DNA from: an uncultured Anaerolineae bacterium
GTDB taxonomy: Bacteria > Chloroflexota > Anaerolineae > Promineifilales > Promineifilaceae
Direction of reading: 5' to 3'
NCBI GenBank assembly: GCA_905479495.1
Contig: CAJQMR010000021.1
Coordinates: forward strand, 103,587-167,586
DNA length: 64,000 bases
Position numbers and translations under genes: made by a program. Every line of letters begins with the position of its first letter. Position 1 is the stretch's first letter. Of the stretch, positions 49,122 to 58,400 are shown in pieces. The notes under the pieces were generated by a model, which saw nothing but the letters and a program-made list of their open reading frames with translations, did not search any database and was not told the DNA's origin.

Positions 49122-51584
49122 CTAGGTGGCCACTGTGGACAACTGTTGTAGGTCAGGGTCGGTGGTAGTGGCTTTGCCAGTTTCATCAACCCAGCTAAAC
49201 GATTGACTTAACCGAATATCACGGGAAGAGCTGCCCACCAGCAAGGTAAACGCACCTGGCTCCGTTACCCAGGCGGTCTGCGACGGATCGTAATAGGCCA
49301 GTGATTGTTGGTTGAGCGTCAGGGTGACGGTTTGTGTCTCACCTGGTTTTAAGGCGACTTTGGCAAAGGCTTTGAGTTCTTGCAACGGCCGTACCAGCCG
49401 CGATTCCTCATCTTGCAGATAGACCTGTACCACTTCTTGCCCGGCCACGGTACCCGTGTTGGTCACATCCACTTGCACCACAATCTCATCTCCTGGGCCG
49501 AACGCTGCGCCGTTCAGGCGCAAATTGTCATAGGCAAACGTGGTGTAAGACAGCCCATGCCCAAAGGGAAACAGGGGGGCGATTTCTTTTTTGTCGTAGT
49601 AGCGGTAGCCCACAAAAATGCCTTCACCGTAATACACCTGCCCATTTTCACCAGGGTAGTTCACGTAGGCGGGATTGTCTTGCAGCCGCTGTGGGAATGT
49701 AGTGGGCAGCTTGCCCGACGGTGTTACGTCGCCGAAGAGGACGTCAGCCAGGGCATGACCTGCATCCTGCCCCCCGTACCACTGCTGCAAAACAGCCGGT
49801 ACCGCATCCAGCCAGGGCATTTCCACGGGCGATCCCACATTCAACACAACCACGGTGTTGGGATTGGCGGCGGCCACACGGGCAATGAGTTCATCCTGCT
49901 GTCCAGCCAGCTTCATATCTACCCGGTCAAATCCTTCACTTTCCCATTCGCGGGTCAGCCCAGCAACCACAACAACCACATCGGACCGCGCTGCCAAATC
50001 GACAGCGGCCTGAATGGGGTCAGCTGGCACGGGCGGCACACAGCCCAGGCGCAGCGTGCGCCAGCGGCTGTCTGGATCAGTAACGTACTCAATGAGCAGT
50101 GAGGTTGGTTTGTTGGCTTGTAAGGGGATGGTAACGGCCGTTTCCTGATCCGGTTCACCTGCCCATTGGTCAATCACCATATTTCTATCCACGAACAACC
50201 GCGCCTGGCCAATGCTCCGCAAATGAAGCTTGTAGTCGCCGCTTTCTGGCACCGTTAGCCGGCCATGCAGCCGCAGCGAGAAGTGGCGCGGGTCCACAAA
50301 GGGGTTCACGGTGCCAAACCAGGATAGTTCGCTTTTGTTGGCAATGCCCGTGTGGGCCGGGTCACCAGACAAATCTAAATTGTGATAATAATCAAGCGTC
50401 AAGCCGGGCTGTCCCTCGGCTGTGGCACACCAATCGAAGGGGACCAACTGCGGCATCCGATGGATCAAGGTTCCTACTTCATAATCAACCGCTATGCTGT
50501 CTCCCACGCGCTGGTGGATACCGGTTAGTGGCGATACGGCCCGGTGCGGATTCACCTGCGAGCTGCCGCCGCCCATAATTTGTACCCAATGGGCATTCTC
50601 GCCAATCACAGCAATAGTTTGCGGTTTGTCAGGGTTGAGCGGTAGCAAGCTGTCCTCGTTTTTGAGCAAGACAATGGCCTCGGACGCCACTTTACGCGGC
50701 AGTTCATCATTGCTGGGAATAGGGTCATTGCTGGCCGTGACGCGCTCGATCAGGCGCAGCAGGCGGCGAATTTTGTCGTCCAGCACTGCTTCGTCGAGAT
50801 CGCCGTTGGTGACGGCCGTTACAATTTTCTCCGGGTCCATCCAGCGAGCCGGACCGGGCATCTCCAAATCGAGCGCCCCGGCGGGCACATTGTCGCTGTA
50901 GGTGCCGTACCAGTCGGACATGACCAAGCCGTCATAGCCCCACGTATCTTTTAGCAGGTCGCGCAGCAGGGGGCCATTTTCGCTGGCGTACGTGCCGTTG
51001 ATGCGGTTGTAGGAACTCATCATTGTCCACGGATTGGCGTTTTCCAGGGCAATGCGAAAGGGTTCTAAATAGATTTCATGCAACGGCCGTTCTGCTACTT
51101 CTGAACTTATCGAAAAACGTTCAAACTCCTGGTCATTGGCCACAAAGTGTTTGATGCAGGCAGACACGCCCTGTTTTTGCAAGCCATTGATGTAGGCTGA
51201 GGCGATGGTCCCGTTAAGGTACGGATCTTCGGCAAAACATTCAAAGTTGCGCCCGGCGATGGGGGTGCGGTGGATGTTGACCGTGGGTGCCAGCAGCACA
51301 TGCGCCCCTTTCGCCCGCACCTCAGCCGCCAGCGCCGCGCCTACCTGCTCAACCAGTTCTGGGTTCCAGGTTGCGCCCATAGCGACACCTATCGGGAAAC
51401 AGACAGAAGTTTTGCCCAAATTGTCGTCCATGCCGCGCACACCGTTAGGGCCGTCGCTGACCTGAATCGAGGGGATACCTAGTCGCTCAACGGGCACGGT
51501 GCGCCACATGTCGGCTCCGGCCAGCATGGCTGCTTTCTCAGCCAGGGTAAGTTCTTTTAGCAGATCATCAATTGGTTGGTTCAT
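49122..51584 (-). CDS. Glycoside hydrolase family 3 beta-glucosidase with PA14 domain
   Basis: An 820-residue enzyme without a signal peptide, so cytosolic. The GH3 TIM barrel occupies about 1-275: QVSDGPNGVRG, HVLLAPTVNIHRTPIAGRNF, CIKHFVANDQEFER and GLVMSDWYGTYSD, with nucleophile Asp near residue 223. The alpha/beta sandwich follows (VVVVAGLTREWESEGFDRVD). A PA14 domain is inserted at about 380-530 (DPRHFSLRLHGRLTVPESGD; LHLRSIGQARLFVDRNMVID). A fibronectin-like C-terminus starts near VVQVDVTNTGTVAG. This KglA/DesR-like layout cleaves small beta-glucosides. It follows the two permease genes. Confidence 0.94.
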   Translation of the reverse strand: MNQPIDDLLKELTLAEKAAMLAGADMWRTVPVERLGIPSIQVSDGPNGVRGMDDNLGKTSVCFPIGVAMGATWNPELVEQVGAALAAEVRAKGAHVLLAPTVNIHRTPIAGRNFECFAEDPYLNGTIASAYINGLQKQGVSACIKHFVANDQEFERFSISSEVAERPLHEIYLEPFRIALENANPWTMMSSYNRINGTYASENGPLLRDLLKDTWGYDGLVMSDWYGTYSDNVPAGALDLEMPGPARWMDPEKIVTAVTNGDLDEAVLDDKIRRLLRLIERVTASNDPIPSNDELPRKVASEAIVLLKNEDSLLPLNPDKPQTIAVIGENAHWVQIMGGGSSQVNPHRAVSPLTGIHQRVGDSIAVDYEVGTLIHRMPQLVPFDWCATAEGQPGLTLDYYHNLDLSGDPAHTGIANKSELSWFGTVNPFVDPRHFSLRLHGRLTVPESGDYKLHLRSIGQARLFVDRNMVIDQWAGEPDQETAVTIPLQANKPTSLLIEYVTDPDSRWRTLRLGCVPPVPADPIQAAVDLAARSDVVVVVAGLTREWESEGFDRVDMKLAGQQDELIARVAAANPNTVVVLNVGSPVEMPWLDAVPAVLQQWYGGQDAGHALADVLFGDVTPSGKLPTTFPQRLQDNPAYVNYPGENGQVYYGEGIFVGYRYYDKKEIAPLFPFGHGLSYTTFAYDNLRLNGAAFGPGDEIVVQVDVTNTGTVAGQEVVQVYLQDEESRLVRPLQELKAFAKVALKPGETQTVTLTLNQQSLAYYDPSQTAWVTEPGAFTLLVGSSSRDIRLSQSFSWVDETGKATTTDPDLQQLSTVAT

Positions 51585-51819
51585 TGTTGCCTCATATTTT
51601 GTTCATTCAATTGCCGAATGCAATTGCTCACGGTTTTATTATGGTAACGCGCATCTGTTGAATGTGCCCGTCGCGATAAGGTATGATTTTCCCTGACCAG
51701 GGCCACATGCGCAATATTATCTGGCGGGTACGGCTGACTCAAAGTATATACGAATCGGGATTGGTGGGAACGGCCGTATCCAACCCATTATTCATCGCCT
51801 GAAAATAACAAATCAAGCG

Positions 51820-52620
51820 CTAGTGGCCTAATCGGGCAAAATAGGGTTGTAGCAGCAGAAACAGGGCCACCGGGATGATCGTGGCTATGACTGCGCCTGC
51901 CATCAGCAGCGGCCAATCGGAGCGGCTTAACTGCTGCAAAAGCTGTAGGGCAATAGGCAGCGTGTAGCGGCTTTCTGAGCGCAAATAAAGCAGTGGTGAG
52001 ATGAAATCCCCCCAATATAAAACAAAGGAGAGCAGGGCGACACCGATAGCAGTGGGACGGGCAATGGGCAGACCAATTTGCCACCAGTTGGTGAGCACGC
52101 CTGCACCTTCTAACCGGGTTGCTTCATAAATCGTGACGGGAATGCGGCGAAAACTCCTGTAAAACATGAGCACAAAAAATGGACTGCTGCCCATGAAAGC
52201 TGGCGCGATGAGCGCCCAAATCGTGTTGTACCAGCCCAGCTTGGTATAAATAAGAAAACGCGTGGCCCAAAGGGCAATGCCAGGGACCATGAGCACTGCC
52301 AGTGAGAGCACAATCCAACGCCGCTGGCTGGCTTTAGGCAGTTGGGCCATGCTAAATCCAGCCCAACTGCTGGTGACCAGGGTGAGCGGCACGGCCAAAA
52401 TGACCACCAGCAATGAGTTCAAGGTGAAACGGCCAAAGGGCACCAACCGCCAGACCCGGCTAAAGTTAGCCAGTGTCAGGTCTAGTGAAAAGGAGAGGGT
52501 TTGGGGCAACGGCCGTCCTACCGGGTGCAACGAGGCAGTGATCATCCAAATGAGGGGCAGGAGGAATACGGCCGTAACCAACACCCGCACCACGAAGCGC
52601 CAACTGAGTCTAGAGAACAA
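51820..52620 (-). CDS. Sugar ABC transporter permease (MalG-type)
   Basis: A 266-residue membrane protein. The likely start is TTG at 52620, because GGAGG lies 6 bases upstream and the translation then begins LFSRLSWRFVVRVLVTAVFL. An ATG 26 codons upstream (52698) would overlap the MalF-type gene by almost 90 bases and is less likely. The coupled overlap with the upstream permease is 11 bases. Six helices follow, with the EAA loop EATRLEGAGVLTNWWQIGLP that contacts the ATPase. No ATPase gene is in the locus; a shared MsiK-like ATPase elsewhere is expected. Confidence 0.88.
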   Translation of the reverse strand: MFSRLSWRFVVRVLVTAVFLLPLIWMITASLHPVGRPLPQTLSFSLDLTLANFSRVWRLVPFGRFTLNSLLVVILAVPLTLVTSSWAGFSMAQLPKASQRRWIVLSLAVLMVPGIALWATRFLIYTKLGWYNTIWALIAPAFMGSSPFFVLMFYRSFRRIPVTIYEATRLEGAGVLTNWWQIGLPIARPTAIGVALLSFVLYWGDFISPLLYLRSESRYTLPIALQLLQQLSRSDWPLLMAGAVIATIIPVALFLLLQPYFARLGH

Positions 52621-53518
52621 AGGTTTCCTCCGTGGTGCCAATTTGCCATTGCCGGGCGATAAAATAAAGAGCCAGTACAATGAGTCCGGTAAGCACATAC
52701 ATTACCCACAGCGCGGCACTGGCCGAACCAAAGAGCAGCAGGCCAAAGCCTTGTTCGTAGATGAGCATGGGTAGGGTGTAAGTGGCATAATAGGGTCCGC
52801 CACCCGTGGTCAGAAATACATTGGTAAATGATTCTTGCAGCGTTAGGATGGCATCACGAAAAGTAAGCAGCAGCAGAATTGGAGCCATTAGCGGGAGGGT
52901 GATATATAAAAAGCGCTGGCCAAGGTTTGCGCCGTCCACCTTGGCTGCGTCTTCCACCGAGGTGGGAATATCTTGCAGGGCGGCCAGGCACACAAGGAAG
53001 CCTTCACCAATTTGCCACAGGGAAAGCAGTACCAGGCCAGGTTTGGCCCATTGTGGGTCGGCAAACCAGGCGGGTGGGGCCAGGCCAATGGCTTGCAGCA
53101 GCAGGTTCACCGGGCCAAACAGCGGGTTCAGAATCCAGAGCCAGGCCAGGGCGTAAGCGGCACTGGGGATGATGCTGGGCAGGTAAACGGCCGCACGAAA
53201 CCAACCGAGGAAACGGCCGTTTCGTCTTAACAATATCGCCAGTAAAAAGGCACCCAGCACTCGCAGGGGCACGGGCAAAATCACCAGTGCCAGCGAATTT
53301 TGAATGCTAAGCAGGAACAACTCATCCGTTGATACTAATAAAAAGTTAAGGTGGCCAATCCAGGTGGGAGCAGAAAGGCCGTCATAGCGAAAAAAGGCCA
53401 GACCAAAAGAGAGGAGGGCAGGCAGGGCTACCAGCAGCAGAATCCCACTCAGGTAGGGCAGCAGCAGCAGGCGCAGGCGTTGTTGGTAGCTGAGGGGTCG
53501 CCACAGTCGTTTCCGCAT
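52610..53518 (-). CDS. Sugar ABC transporter permease (MalF-type)
   Basis: A 302-residue membrane protein with six helices: LLLPYLSGILLLVALPALLS near the N-terminus, then LALVILPVPLRVLGAFLLAI and others. The EAA loop is EDAAKVDGANLGQRFLYITL, and the last helix is VMYVLTGLIVLALYFIARQW. It is the first gene of the locus (two permeases, GH3, phosphoesterase, binding protein). Partner of the MalG-type permease directly downstream, making a heterodimeric importer channel. ACGGCCGT at 53213 is read NGRFLGWF. Confidence 0.9.
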   Translation of the reverse strand: MRKRLWRPLSYQQRLRLLLLPYLSGILLLVALPALLSFGLAFFRYDGLSAPTWIGHLNFLLVSTDELFLLSIQNSLALVILPVPLRVLGAFLLAILLRRNGRFLGWFRAAVYLPSIIPSAAYALAWLWILNPLFGPVNLLLQAIGLAPPAWFADPQWAKPGLVLLSLWQIGEGFLVCLAALQDIPTSVEDAAKVDGANLGQRFLYITLPLMAPILLLLTFRDAILTLQESFTNVFLTTGGGPYYATYTLPMLIYEQGFGLLLFGSASAALWVMYVLTGLIVLALYFIARQWQIGTTEETFVL

Positions 53519-53654
53519 GGTGGGTATTGTACCGAAGTTAGGCGTAGGGGCGAAAATCAGTTCTGCGGAACTATTTTGGGAAGCAGGACGTTATAAATGT
53601 GTCGAGGCAAACAGTTTCGTTTGCTTATTTGTGACAAAAAATAGGAGAATGTGA

Positions 53655-54272
53655 ATGAAAACAACAAAAATAATTTTGAGTATGCTATTATTTTTACTGA
53701 TTGGCTGTACGGCCGTAACCACGACAGATGAACCGGAGGAAACGGCCGTTCCGCTCGAAACAGCAACTAACATGCCTATAGAATCTGACAATGCCGTAGA
53801 ATCCGAGGAGCCGCCTGTGATTGGACCACCTGAAACAGAACCCACGCCCACTGAGGATGACAGTAAGCAAGTCTCTGAACCGGTAACCGTTGATTTAAGC
53901 GATGTAACGGCCGTACCAATCGAAGGGACACCGATTGTGCAGCCCGCTCCCGGCAATCCTGGTGTGAAAGACCCCGTCGTGCAGGCCATGCTTGATCTGA
54001 GTGCCCGTGTGGGGGCCAATGTAGATGACATTGAGCTGGTTTCTTTACTGGAGGTGACCTGGCGAGACGGCAGCTTGGGTTGTCCAGAAGCGGGTGTTGC
54101 TTATACTCAGGCGCTGGTGCCTGGGCAGCAAATGATCCTGCGCATTGATGGTCAAGACTATTATTACCACAGTGGTAAAAACGACATTTTTGAATATTGT
54201 AGCGATCCCGTGCCCCCGTTGGAAAGTGCGCCTGCTAATCCTGTGCAGCCCGTTCCTGGTCAGGATGATTAA
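53655..54272 (+). CDS. Lipoprotein with Pro/Thr linker and conserved C-terminal domain
   Basis: A 205-residue lipoprotein. AGGAG 7 bases before the ATG; signal MKTTKIILSMLLFLLIGC. A low-complexity Glu/Thr/Pro linker (residues 20-95) contains three ACGGCCGT copies (53709, 53742, 53907) read CTAVTT, ETAVPL and VTAVPI. The C-terminal domain (about 105-190) has LSARVGANVDDIELVSLLEV and TWRDGSLGCPEAGVAYTQAL, then LRIDGQDYYYHSGKNDIFEY and a final Cys, a small conserved domain of unknown role with two cysteines. It ends before a strong terminator. Confidence 0.8.
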   Translation: MKTTKIILSMLLFLLIGCTAVTTTDEPEETAVPLETATNMPIESDNAVESEEPPVIGPPETEPTPTEDDSKQVSEPVTVDLSDVTAVPIEGTPIVQPAPGNPGVKDPVVQAMLDLSARVGANVDDIELVSLLEVTWRDGSLGCPEAGVAYTQALVPGQQMILRIDGQDYYYHSGKNDIFEYCSDPVPPLESAPANPVQPVPGQDD

Positions 54273-54299
54273 TATCTCCTTGTAAATGGAAAATAAAAA

Positions 54300-54333
54300 G
54301 AGGCTCTACCCATGCGGTAGAGCCTCTTTTTTG
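54300..54333. terminator. Bidirectional rho-independent terminator
   Basis: Perfect 11-bp stem GAGGCTCTACC (54300-54310) and GGTAGAGCCTC (54316-54326), 5-nt loop, then T6 on the plus strand and an A-run before it (T-rich on the minus strand). It serves the rightward lipoprotein and the leftward secreted protein, which converge here. Confidence 0.93.
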
Positions 54334-54353
54334 TCAATGAAACAGCGTTTTAC

Positions 54354-57176
54354 TTATGGGCCAGTCACCACAACGAGTTCTGGTGCGCTGGCACCCTCAT
54401 TACTGCTAAAGAGCGTGCGACCGATGGCATTTGGTAAAAGCGCCAGGCTAACTGTGCCGTCGCCACTGATAGAGCTGGTAACGTCAATTTCAACCCAAGA
54501 GCTTGTGCTAAACGCCCCGGATCCATTGATGACCGTACCGGCTGCCGGTGCATTACTGTACGTAATGCTGCCTTCCGTCCAACTGGTATCTGCCACCTGG
54601 GCAACGTCGAAAGCGGCGTTGCCACTGGTGACAAAGACGCGCAGCGTGGCCGAAGCAACTGGGCCATCGAGTCCGGCGACATCAAACTTGAGATAGCTCA
54701 AGATGTCGGGTGCGTCATCAGTGCCCAGGCTGGCGATGGTGCCGTAATTGGCCGTGGGTCGATTAGACAACACGATGGCATCGTCACTCGCGTTGAAAGT
54801 GAAGGTGCTACCGCCTGGTCCTGGGGTATTCGTCGGTGTTGGCGGAACGGCCGTATTTGTTGCGGTGGGCGTTGGGCCAACGGGCGTATTTGTCGGTGTC
54901 GGTGGGACTGGTGTGTTGGTTGGGGTTGGGCCGCCGCTAAACTGAACAACCAGTTCTGGTGGATTGCTGCCTTCGCGGCTGCTTACCTGAATCAGGCTGG
55001 TTTCGGCCGTGCTCAGACCAAAGCTCAAAAGACCATTGCTGGTGACATAGCCTGTCACGTCCACATCAACAAAATTGTTGGCGGTGATGGCCCCGGAGCT
55101 GTTCAAAACATTGCCCAAAGCAGGGGCATTGCTGCCGTTCAGCGTGAACTCACCCCAGCTGTTATCTGCTACCTGATGCACATCATAACCCGCCGCCGAG
55201 GTGGACTGAGTGTAAATGCGCAGTGTTGCTTGCGTAACCGGGCCGGTAACGCCTTGCACGTTAAAGCGGAGGTAGCTGTTTGTTAACGGTGACGCATCAA
55301 TGCGCAACGTCGCCGCCCCACCCAAATTGCCGTTTGGTCGTGAAGAAATGGCAAAAGCGTCAGCTTCAGGATTCAACGTGACAGAGCCCGTGCCTGGTCC
55401 TGGCGTGTTGGTTGGCGTTGGTGGTACAGGTGTATTGGTTGGTGTTGGCGGCACACCTGTGCTTGTTGGCGTAGGTGTCGGGCCACCGCCTGTGGTACAA
55501 GAGGCGTAGCTCATGGAAGCAATATATGTTCCCCAACGCCCTGAGGTTGTTCCTGTATTTTTACTGTATTCGCCCAAATACCAGAAGGTCGTGCCGTCTG
55601 GGTCAATGGTCATGCCAGTGTAGTCACCCCAGCGGCGCGGCGATGAAGATTCAAAAGAGGTGTAGTTGATTTCACCCGCTTTGATCAGCGTCTCGGCCTG
55701 AAGAGTGTTAAGGGGATCTGTACCTTGCCGTCCCGCGTAGAAAACGCCGGGGAAGCTGCTGCTGCTGGATTTGGTATAGCCCACAGCCATATCATCACAA
55801 TGATTGACGGCCAAATCGGGATGGAAGCGGTAATCGCCAGCGCTAGACAAGACGCCAGACTGCACAACGGTGGCCGTTGCTGGATTGATCTGTGCCCAGC
55901 GAATGCAGTTCACAGAACCGCCGCCAGGATTACAGGCGATGGTCATGGTGGTCCAGCCAAATCCATTGCGGTATTCAAAATCAAGAGGACGCCAGTCGCC
56001 AGCATCTAGTGTTCCACCACCTGACTGTACGGAAGAAAGCGGCAGGCCAGCGGTAACACCCGTTGTGGTATTGAGATCCACGGTGCCAACGGCCGTTACC
56101 GTATTAGCCCCAAATGGATCATTCCATGACCAAATGGTGTGGTTTGCGCCATCGTAACCTGTTTCTGTGATGAAGTAGTGGGGACCACCCGTTGGCCAGG
56201 TGCCTTGATTCCAACCATGTAAATTGATTGGTTGCGGGGTATCTTCATTGCTGCCCAGATTTTGCATGACGGAGGCAGCAGGCTGACCAGCATACATGGC
56301 TTGCTTGTCAAACGCCCAAATGCGGGAATCCAGGAAGCTAAAGGTGAACATGTTGGCACCCATGTAGATAGCGTCGTTACCGACACCAGCATGGGGATAA
56401 TCAAAAAACAGACTTGCCGTGCCAGTTACAAAATGATAGACATTCCAGCTGCCGGTCGGGTCGTTGGTTTGCGAAACGGCCAGGCAGTAACCGGTGCCAT
56501 CGGCATCAATGCCTAAAATGTAACGGTCAGCTGATTCATCGTAAATGGCATTGGGATCAAAGACGCCGGTACAGTTGGGATTGGCCGACATGAAGCTGTC
56601 GAAAGTTGTGGGGCCAACCAGAGAGTTACCGCTTTTATCGTAAATTTCCAGGGCCACGTTGACAACAGAAATGATGTGATTGGGACCCACCGTTAGTTCT
56701 GGGTCTGGGGGCACGTTGCCACCGCCACCACAACATTCTGTGTAATCCATGCTGTCGAAATTAACGCCCAGGGCCGGGGTGAGCGGATTTGGACCAGTTG
56801 GTTCCTGGATAGCCAGGCTGGGCAGCAGCGCTGCTGATTCTGTTCGGAGTTCCGCTAATTGCGCTTCACTGCGGATACTATCCTGCTCTTTAAGATCGAG
56901 TTCGCCCCGTTCCCAGCGCGCCAGCTGGTTATTCGGGTCGAGTAGCCCTACCGGTACGTCGCGCAGGTTGACGGCAAACGGCTCAGCCAATTGAGTCGCT
57001 GGTATGGCCAGATTGCCTGCTTCGACAATGTCACCTGCAGCTGGGGCAAAGGCCTGTAAAGCTTCCTGGCGGCTGGCAGTTTCTGGCGCAGGGCCAGATG
57101 CCAGGCCCACAAGCCAAATGCCGACTGCCAGGAGTGCTATTGGCAGGACAAGGCGTGGTAGTTTACGAAAAATCAT
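54354..57176 (-). CDS. Large secreted protein with two DNRLRE-type domains
   Basis: A 940-residue exported protein (signal LVLPIALLAVGIWLVGLASG). Residues about 120-590 form a propeller-like or hydrolase-like conserved region (YTECCGGGGNVPPDPELTVG, NCTGVFDPNAIYDESADRYI, VNHCDDMAVGYTKSSSSSFP, RRWGDYTGMTIDPDGTTFWY) with paired cysteines. Two CBM-like DNRLRE modules follow, separated by TPTNTPVPPTPTNTP linkers; each has NSYLRFNVQGVTGPVTQATL or ILSYLKFDVAGLDGPVASAT and ends ELVVQFSG or ELVVVTGP. Function is probably adhesion or polymer binding; no catalytic residues are claimed. The linker type is a Chloroflexota hallmark. Confidence 0.85.
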   Translation of the reverse strand: MIFRKLPRLVLPIALLAVGIWLVGLASGPAPETASRQEALQAFAPAAGDIVEAGNLAIPATQLAEPFAVNLRDVPVGLLDPNNQLARWERGELDLKEQDSIRSEAQLAELRTESAALLPSLAIQEPTGPNPLTPALGVNFDSMDYTECCGGGGNVPPDPELTVGPNHIISVVNVALEIYDKSGNSLVGPTTFDSFMSANPNCTGVFDPNAIYDESADRYILGIDADGTGYCLAVSQTNDPTGSWNVYHFVTGTASLFFDYPHAGVGNDAIYMGANMFTFSFLDSRIWAFDKQAMYAGQPAASVMQNLGSNEDTPQPINLHGWNQGTWPTGGPHYFITETGYDGANHTIWSWNDPFGANTVTAVGTVDLNTTTGVTAGLPLSSVQSGGGTLDAGDWRPLDFEYRNGFGWTTMTIACNPGGGSVNCIRWAQINPATATVVQSGVLSSAGDYRFHPDLAVNHCDDMAVGYTKSSSSSFPGVFYAGRQGTDPLNTLQAETLIKAGEINYTSFESSSPRRWGDYTGMTIDPDGTTFWYLGEYSKNTGTTSGRWGTYIASMSYASCTTGGGPTPTPTSTGVPPTPTNTPVPPTPTNTPGPGTGSVTLNPEADAFAISSRPNGNLGGAATLRIDASPLTNSYLRFNVQGVTGPVTQATLRIYTQSTSAAGYDVHQVADNSWGEFTLNGSNAPALGNVLNSSGAITANNFVDVDVTGYVTSNGLLSFGLSTAETSLIQVSSREGSNPPELVVQFSGGPTPTNTPVPPTPTNTPVGPTPTATNTAVPPTPTNTPGPGGSTFTFNASDDAIVLSNRPTANYGTIASLGTDDAPDILSYLKFDVAGLDGPVASATLRVFVTSGNAAFDVAQVADTSWTEGSITYSNAPAAGTVINGSGAFSTSSWVEIDVTSSISGDGTVSLALLPNAIGRTLFSSNEGASAPELVVVTGP

Positions 57177-57621
57177 TTATACCTCCTCACGGTAATTCTG
57201 CTGGGGTTGTTTATTTTCATAGACCACTTTGTGCATAAGGCCCACTGGGACTTGTTCGTGAGTCTATGTTGAATCACTTTCTATTGAATGATGGTATCGC
57301 CATGAAGCAATCGCAAGAATATTGCGTTCCTTAAATTGCAGGAATTTTCCCGCTTTTGCATGGACGGCCAGGAGAACGGCCGTTTTCTTCCATTTGATAC
57401 AGTAGGCAGGCTTTCTTAAAGGGGTACTTTCGTTATCGTTTCCAGACGCCGGGTATTGCGCTCCATTACAAATAAAAAAAGAGCAATCCACCCGAGAGGG
57501 CAAATTACTCTTTTTGGCGCGTGGTTAATCTAAACTTCTTGTAGTAGTCACAGCTGATTCAACGATGCTTAGTAAGAATGCTTGCTTATTCTGCTTCAGG
57601 TTTTAGCCGGCAAGCATTATA
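57177..57621. other. Intergenic stretch without a recognisable gene
   Basis: About 445 bp between two leftward genes. It holds the terminator at 57475-57513, one ACGGCCGT (57376) and no credible open frame: the short frames lack ribosome sites and coding character. The promoter of the large secreted protein should lie in the left part, but I see no clear -35/-10 pair. Confidence 0.6.
57475..57513 (-). terminator. Rho-independent terminator of the TPR/TM gene
   Basis: On the minus strand AAAGAGTAATTTGCCC (57513-57498), loop TCTC, then GGGTGGATTGCTCTTT (57493-57478) followed by more Ts (57477-57475). The stem uses a few G-U pairs. It lies downstream of the leftward gene ending at 57622. Confidence 0.75.
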
Positions 57622-58302
57622 CTAACTCAAGAGGAGATAGGCCAGTACGATCATGACGATGACGGCGAGCGTAACCAGGAGGCCCAAAAGCATATTCAAA
57701 TTGCGGGTGCTTTGTTTGGCAACGTGGGTTGTTTTTGGCGGTTTTCGCTGTGGTTTGTCTAAGGTTTTTTTGAGTTCAGCGGCAACTTGATCTGATTTGG
57801 TTGCGGGTTCGGCCGTTTTGCCTACGACAGTAGGGCTTTCCTCGACAGTTTTTGTAGAATCATCTGTCAATGCGACCGGTTCTTTGAGCCAATCGGGTAG
57901 GTCTTCATTTGGAACGGCCGTTTCTTCCGCAGGTTTTGGAGGAGCGGCCGGAATCTCATCACCACCTTCTTCGCGTAGCCAGTCAGGTAATTCATCCGTT
58001 TCTGATTGAGCCAGGACATCCATCGGTTGGCTGGCTGCTTCGGCGATAGTTGTTGTTGGGGCCACTGCTGCTGCTTGCAGGGAGGCAAGCTGCTCTTTGG
58101 CTTTTTCATGATCCGGGTTCAAGGCCAGCGTTTTGCTAAGGTACGCCGCCTGCTTTTGGGGCGAATCGACCAACAAGCTTAGCAGATACCAACCCTGTAC
58201 CTGTTGCGGATCTTCATCCAACAACTCAGTCAGCTGACGTTGTGCTGTCTCTTTGTCACCCATTCGCGCTGCGGCAATTGCATCTTTAAGCTTTTCGTCC
58301 AT
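57622..58302 (-). CDS. Tail-anchored protein with TPR-like N-terminus
   Basis: A 226-residue protein; start at ATG 58302 (MDEKLKDAIAAARMGDKETA), with AGAGGA upstream, rather than 19 codons earlier. Residues 1-75 form TPR-like helices (AQRQLTELLDEDPQQVQGWY; NPDHEKAKEQLASLQAA). A long Pro/Glu/Asp-rich middle includes two DLPDWL-type short repeats (DELPDWLREE, DLPDWLKEP). One C-terminal helix (NMLLGLLVTLAVIVMIVLAY) anchors it in the membrane with the TPR part in the cytosol. Chloroflexota have many proteins of this TPR-DWL-TM plan; their role is unknown. ACGGCCGT (57914) is read ETAVPNE in the linker. Confidence 0.8.
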   Translation of the reverse strand: MDEKLKDAIAAARMGDKETAQRQLTELLDEDPQQVQGWYLLSLLVDSPQKQAAYLSKTLALNPDHEKAKEQLASLQAAAVAPTTTIAEAASQPMDVLAQSETDELPDWLREEGGDEIPAAPPKPAEETAVPNEDLPDWLKEPVALTDDSTKTVEESPTVVGKTAEPATKSDQVAAELKKTLDKPQRKPPKTTHVAKQSTRNLNMLLGLLVTLAVIVMIVLAYLLLS

Positions 58303-58400
58303 GAGAAACCATCCTCTTGAGCCACCATTTACATAACAATACTTGCTGTTGGCAAGCATTGTAGCATGGCTTGAACAAAATTTCGAGGGGGTAAATCCAA

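Noticed and set aside
49380..50102. 240-codon plus-strand frame inside the GH3 gene
   Set aside because: Antisense shadow of a well-conserved enzyme.
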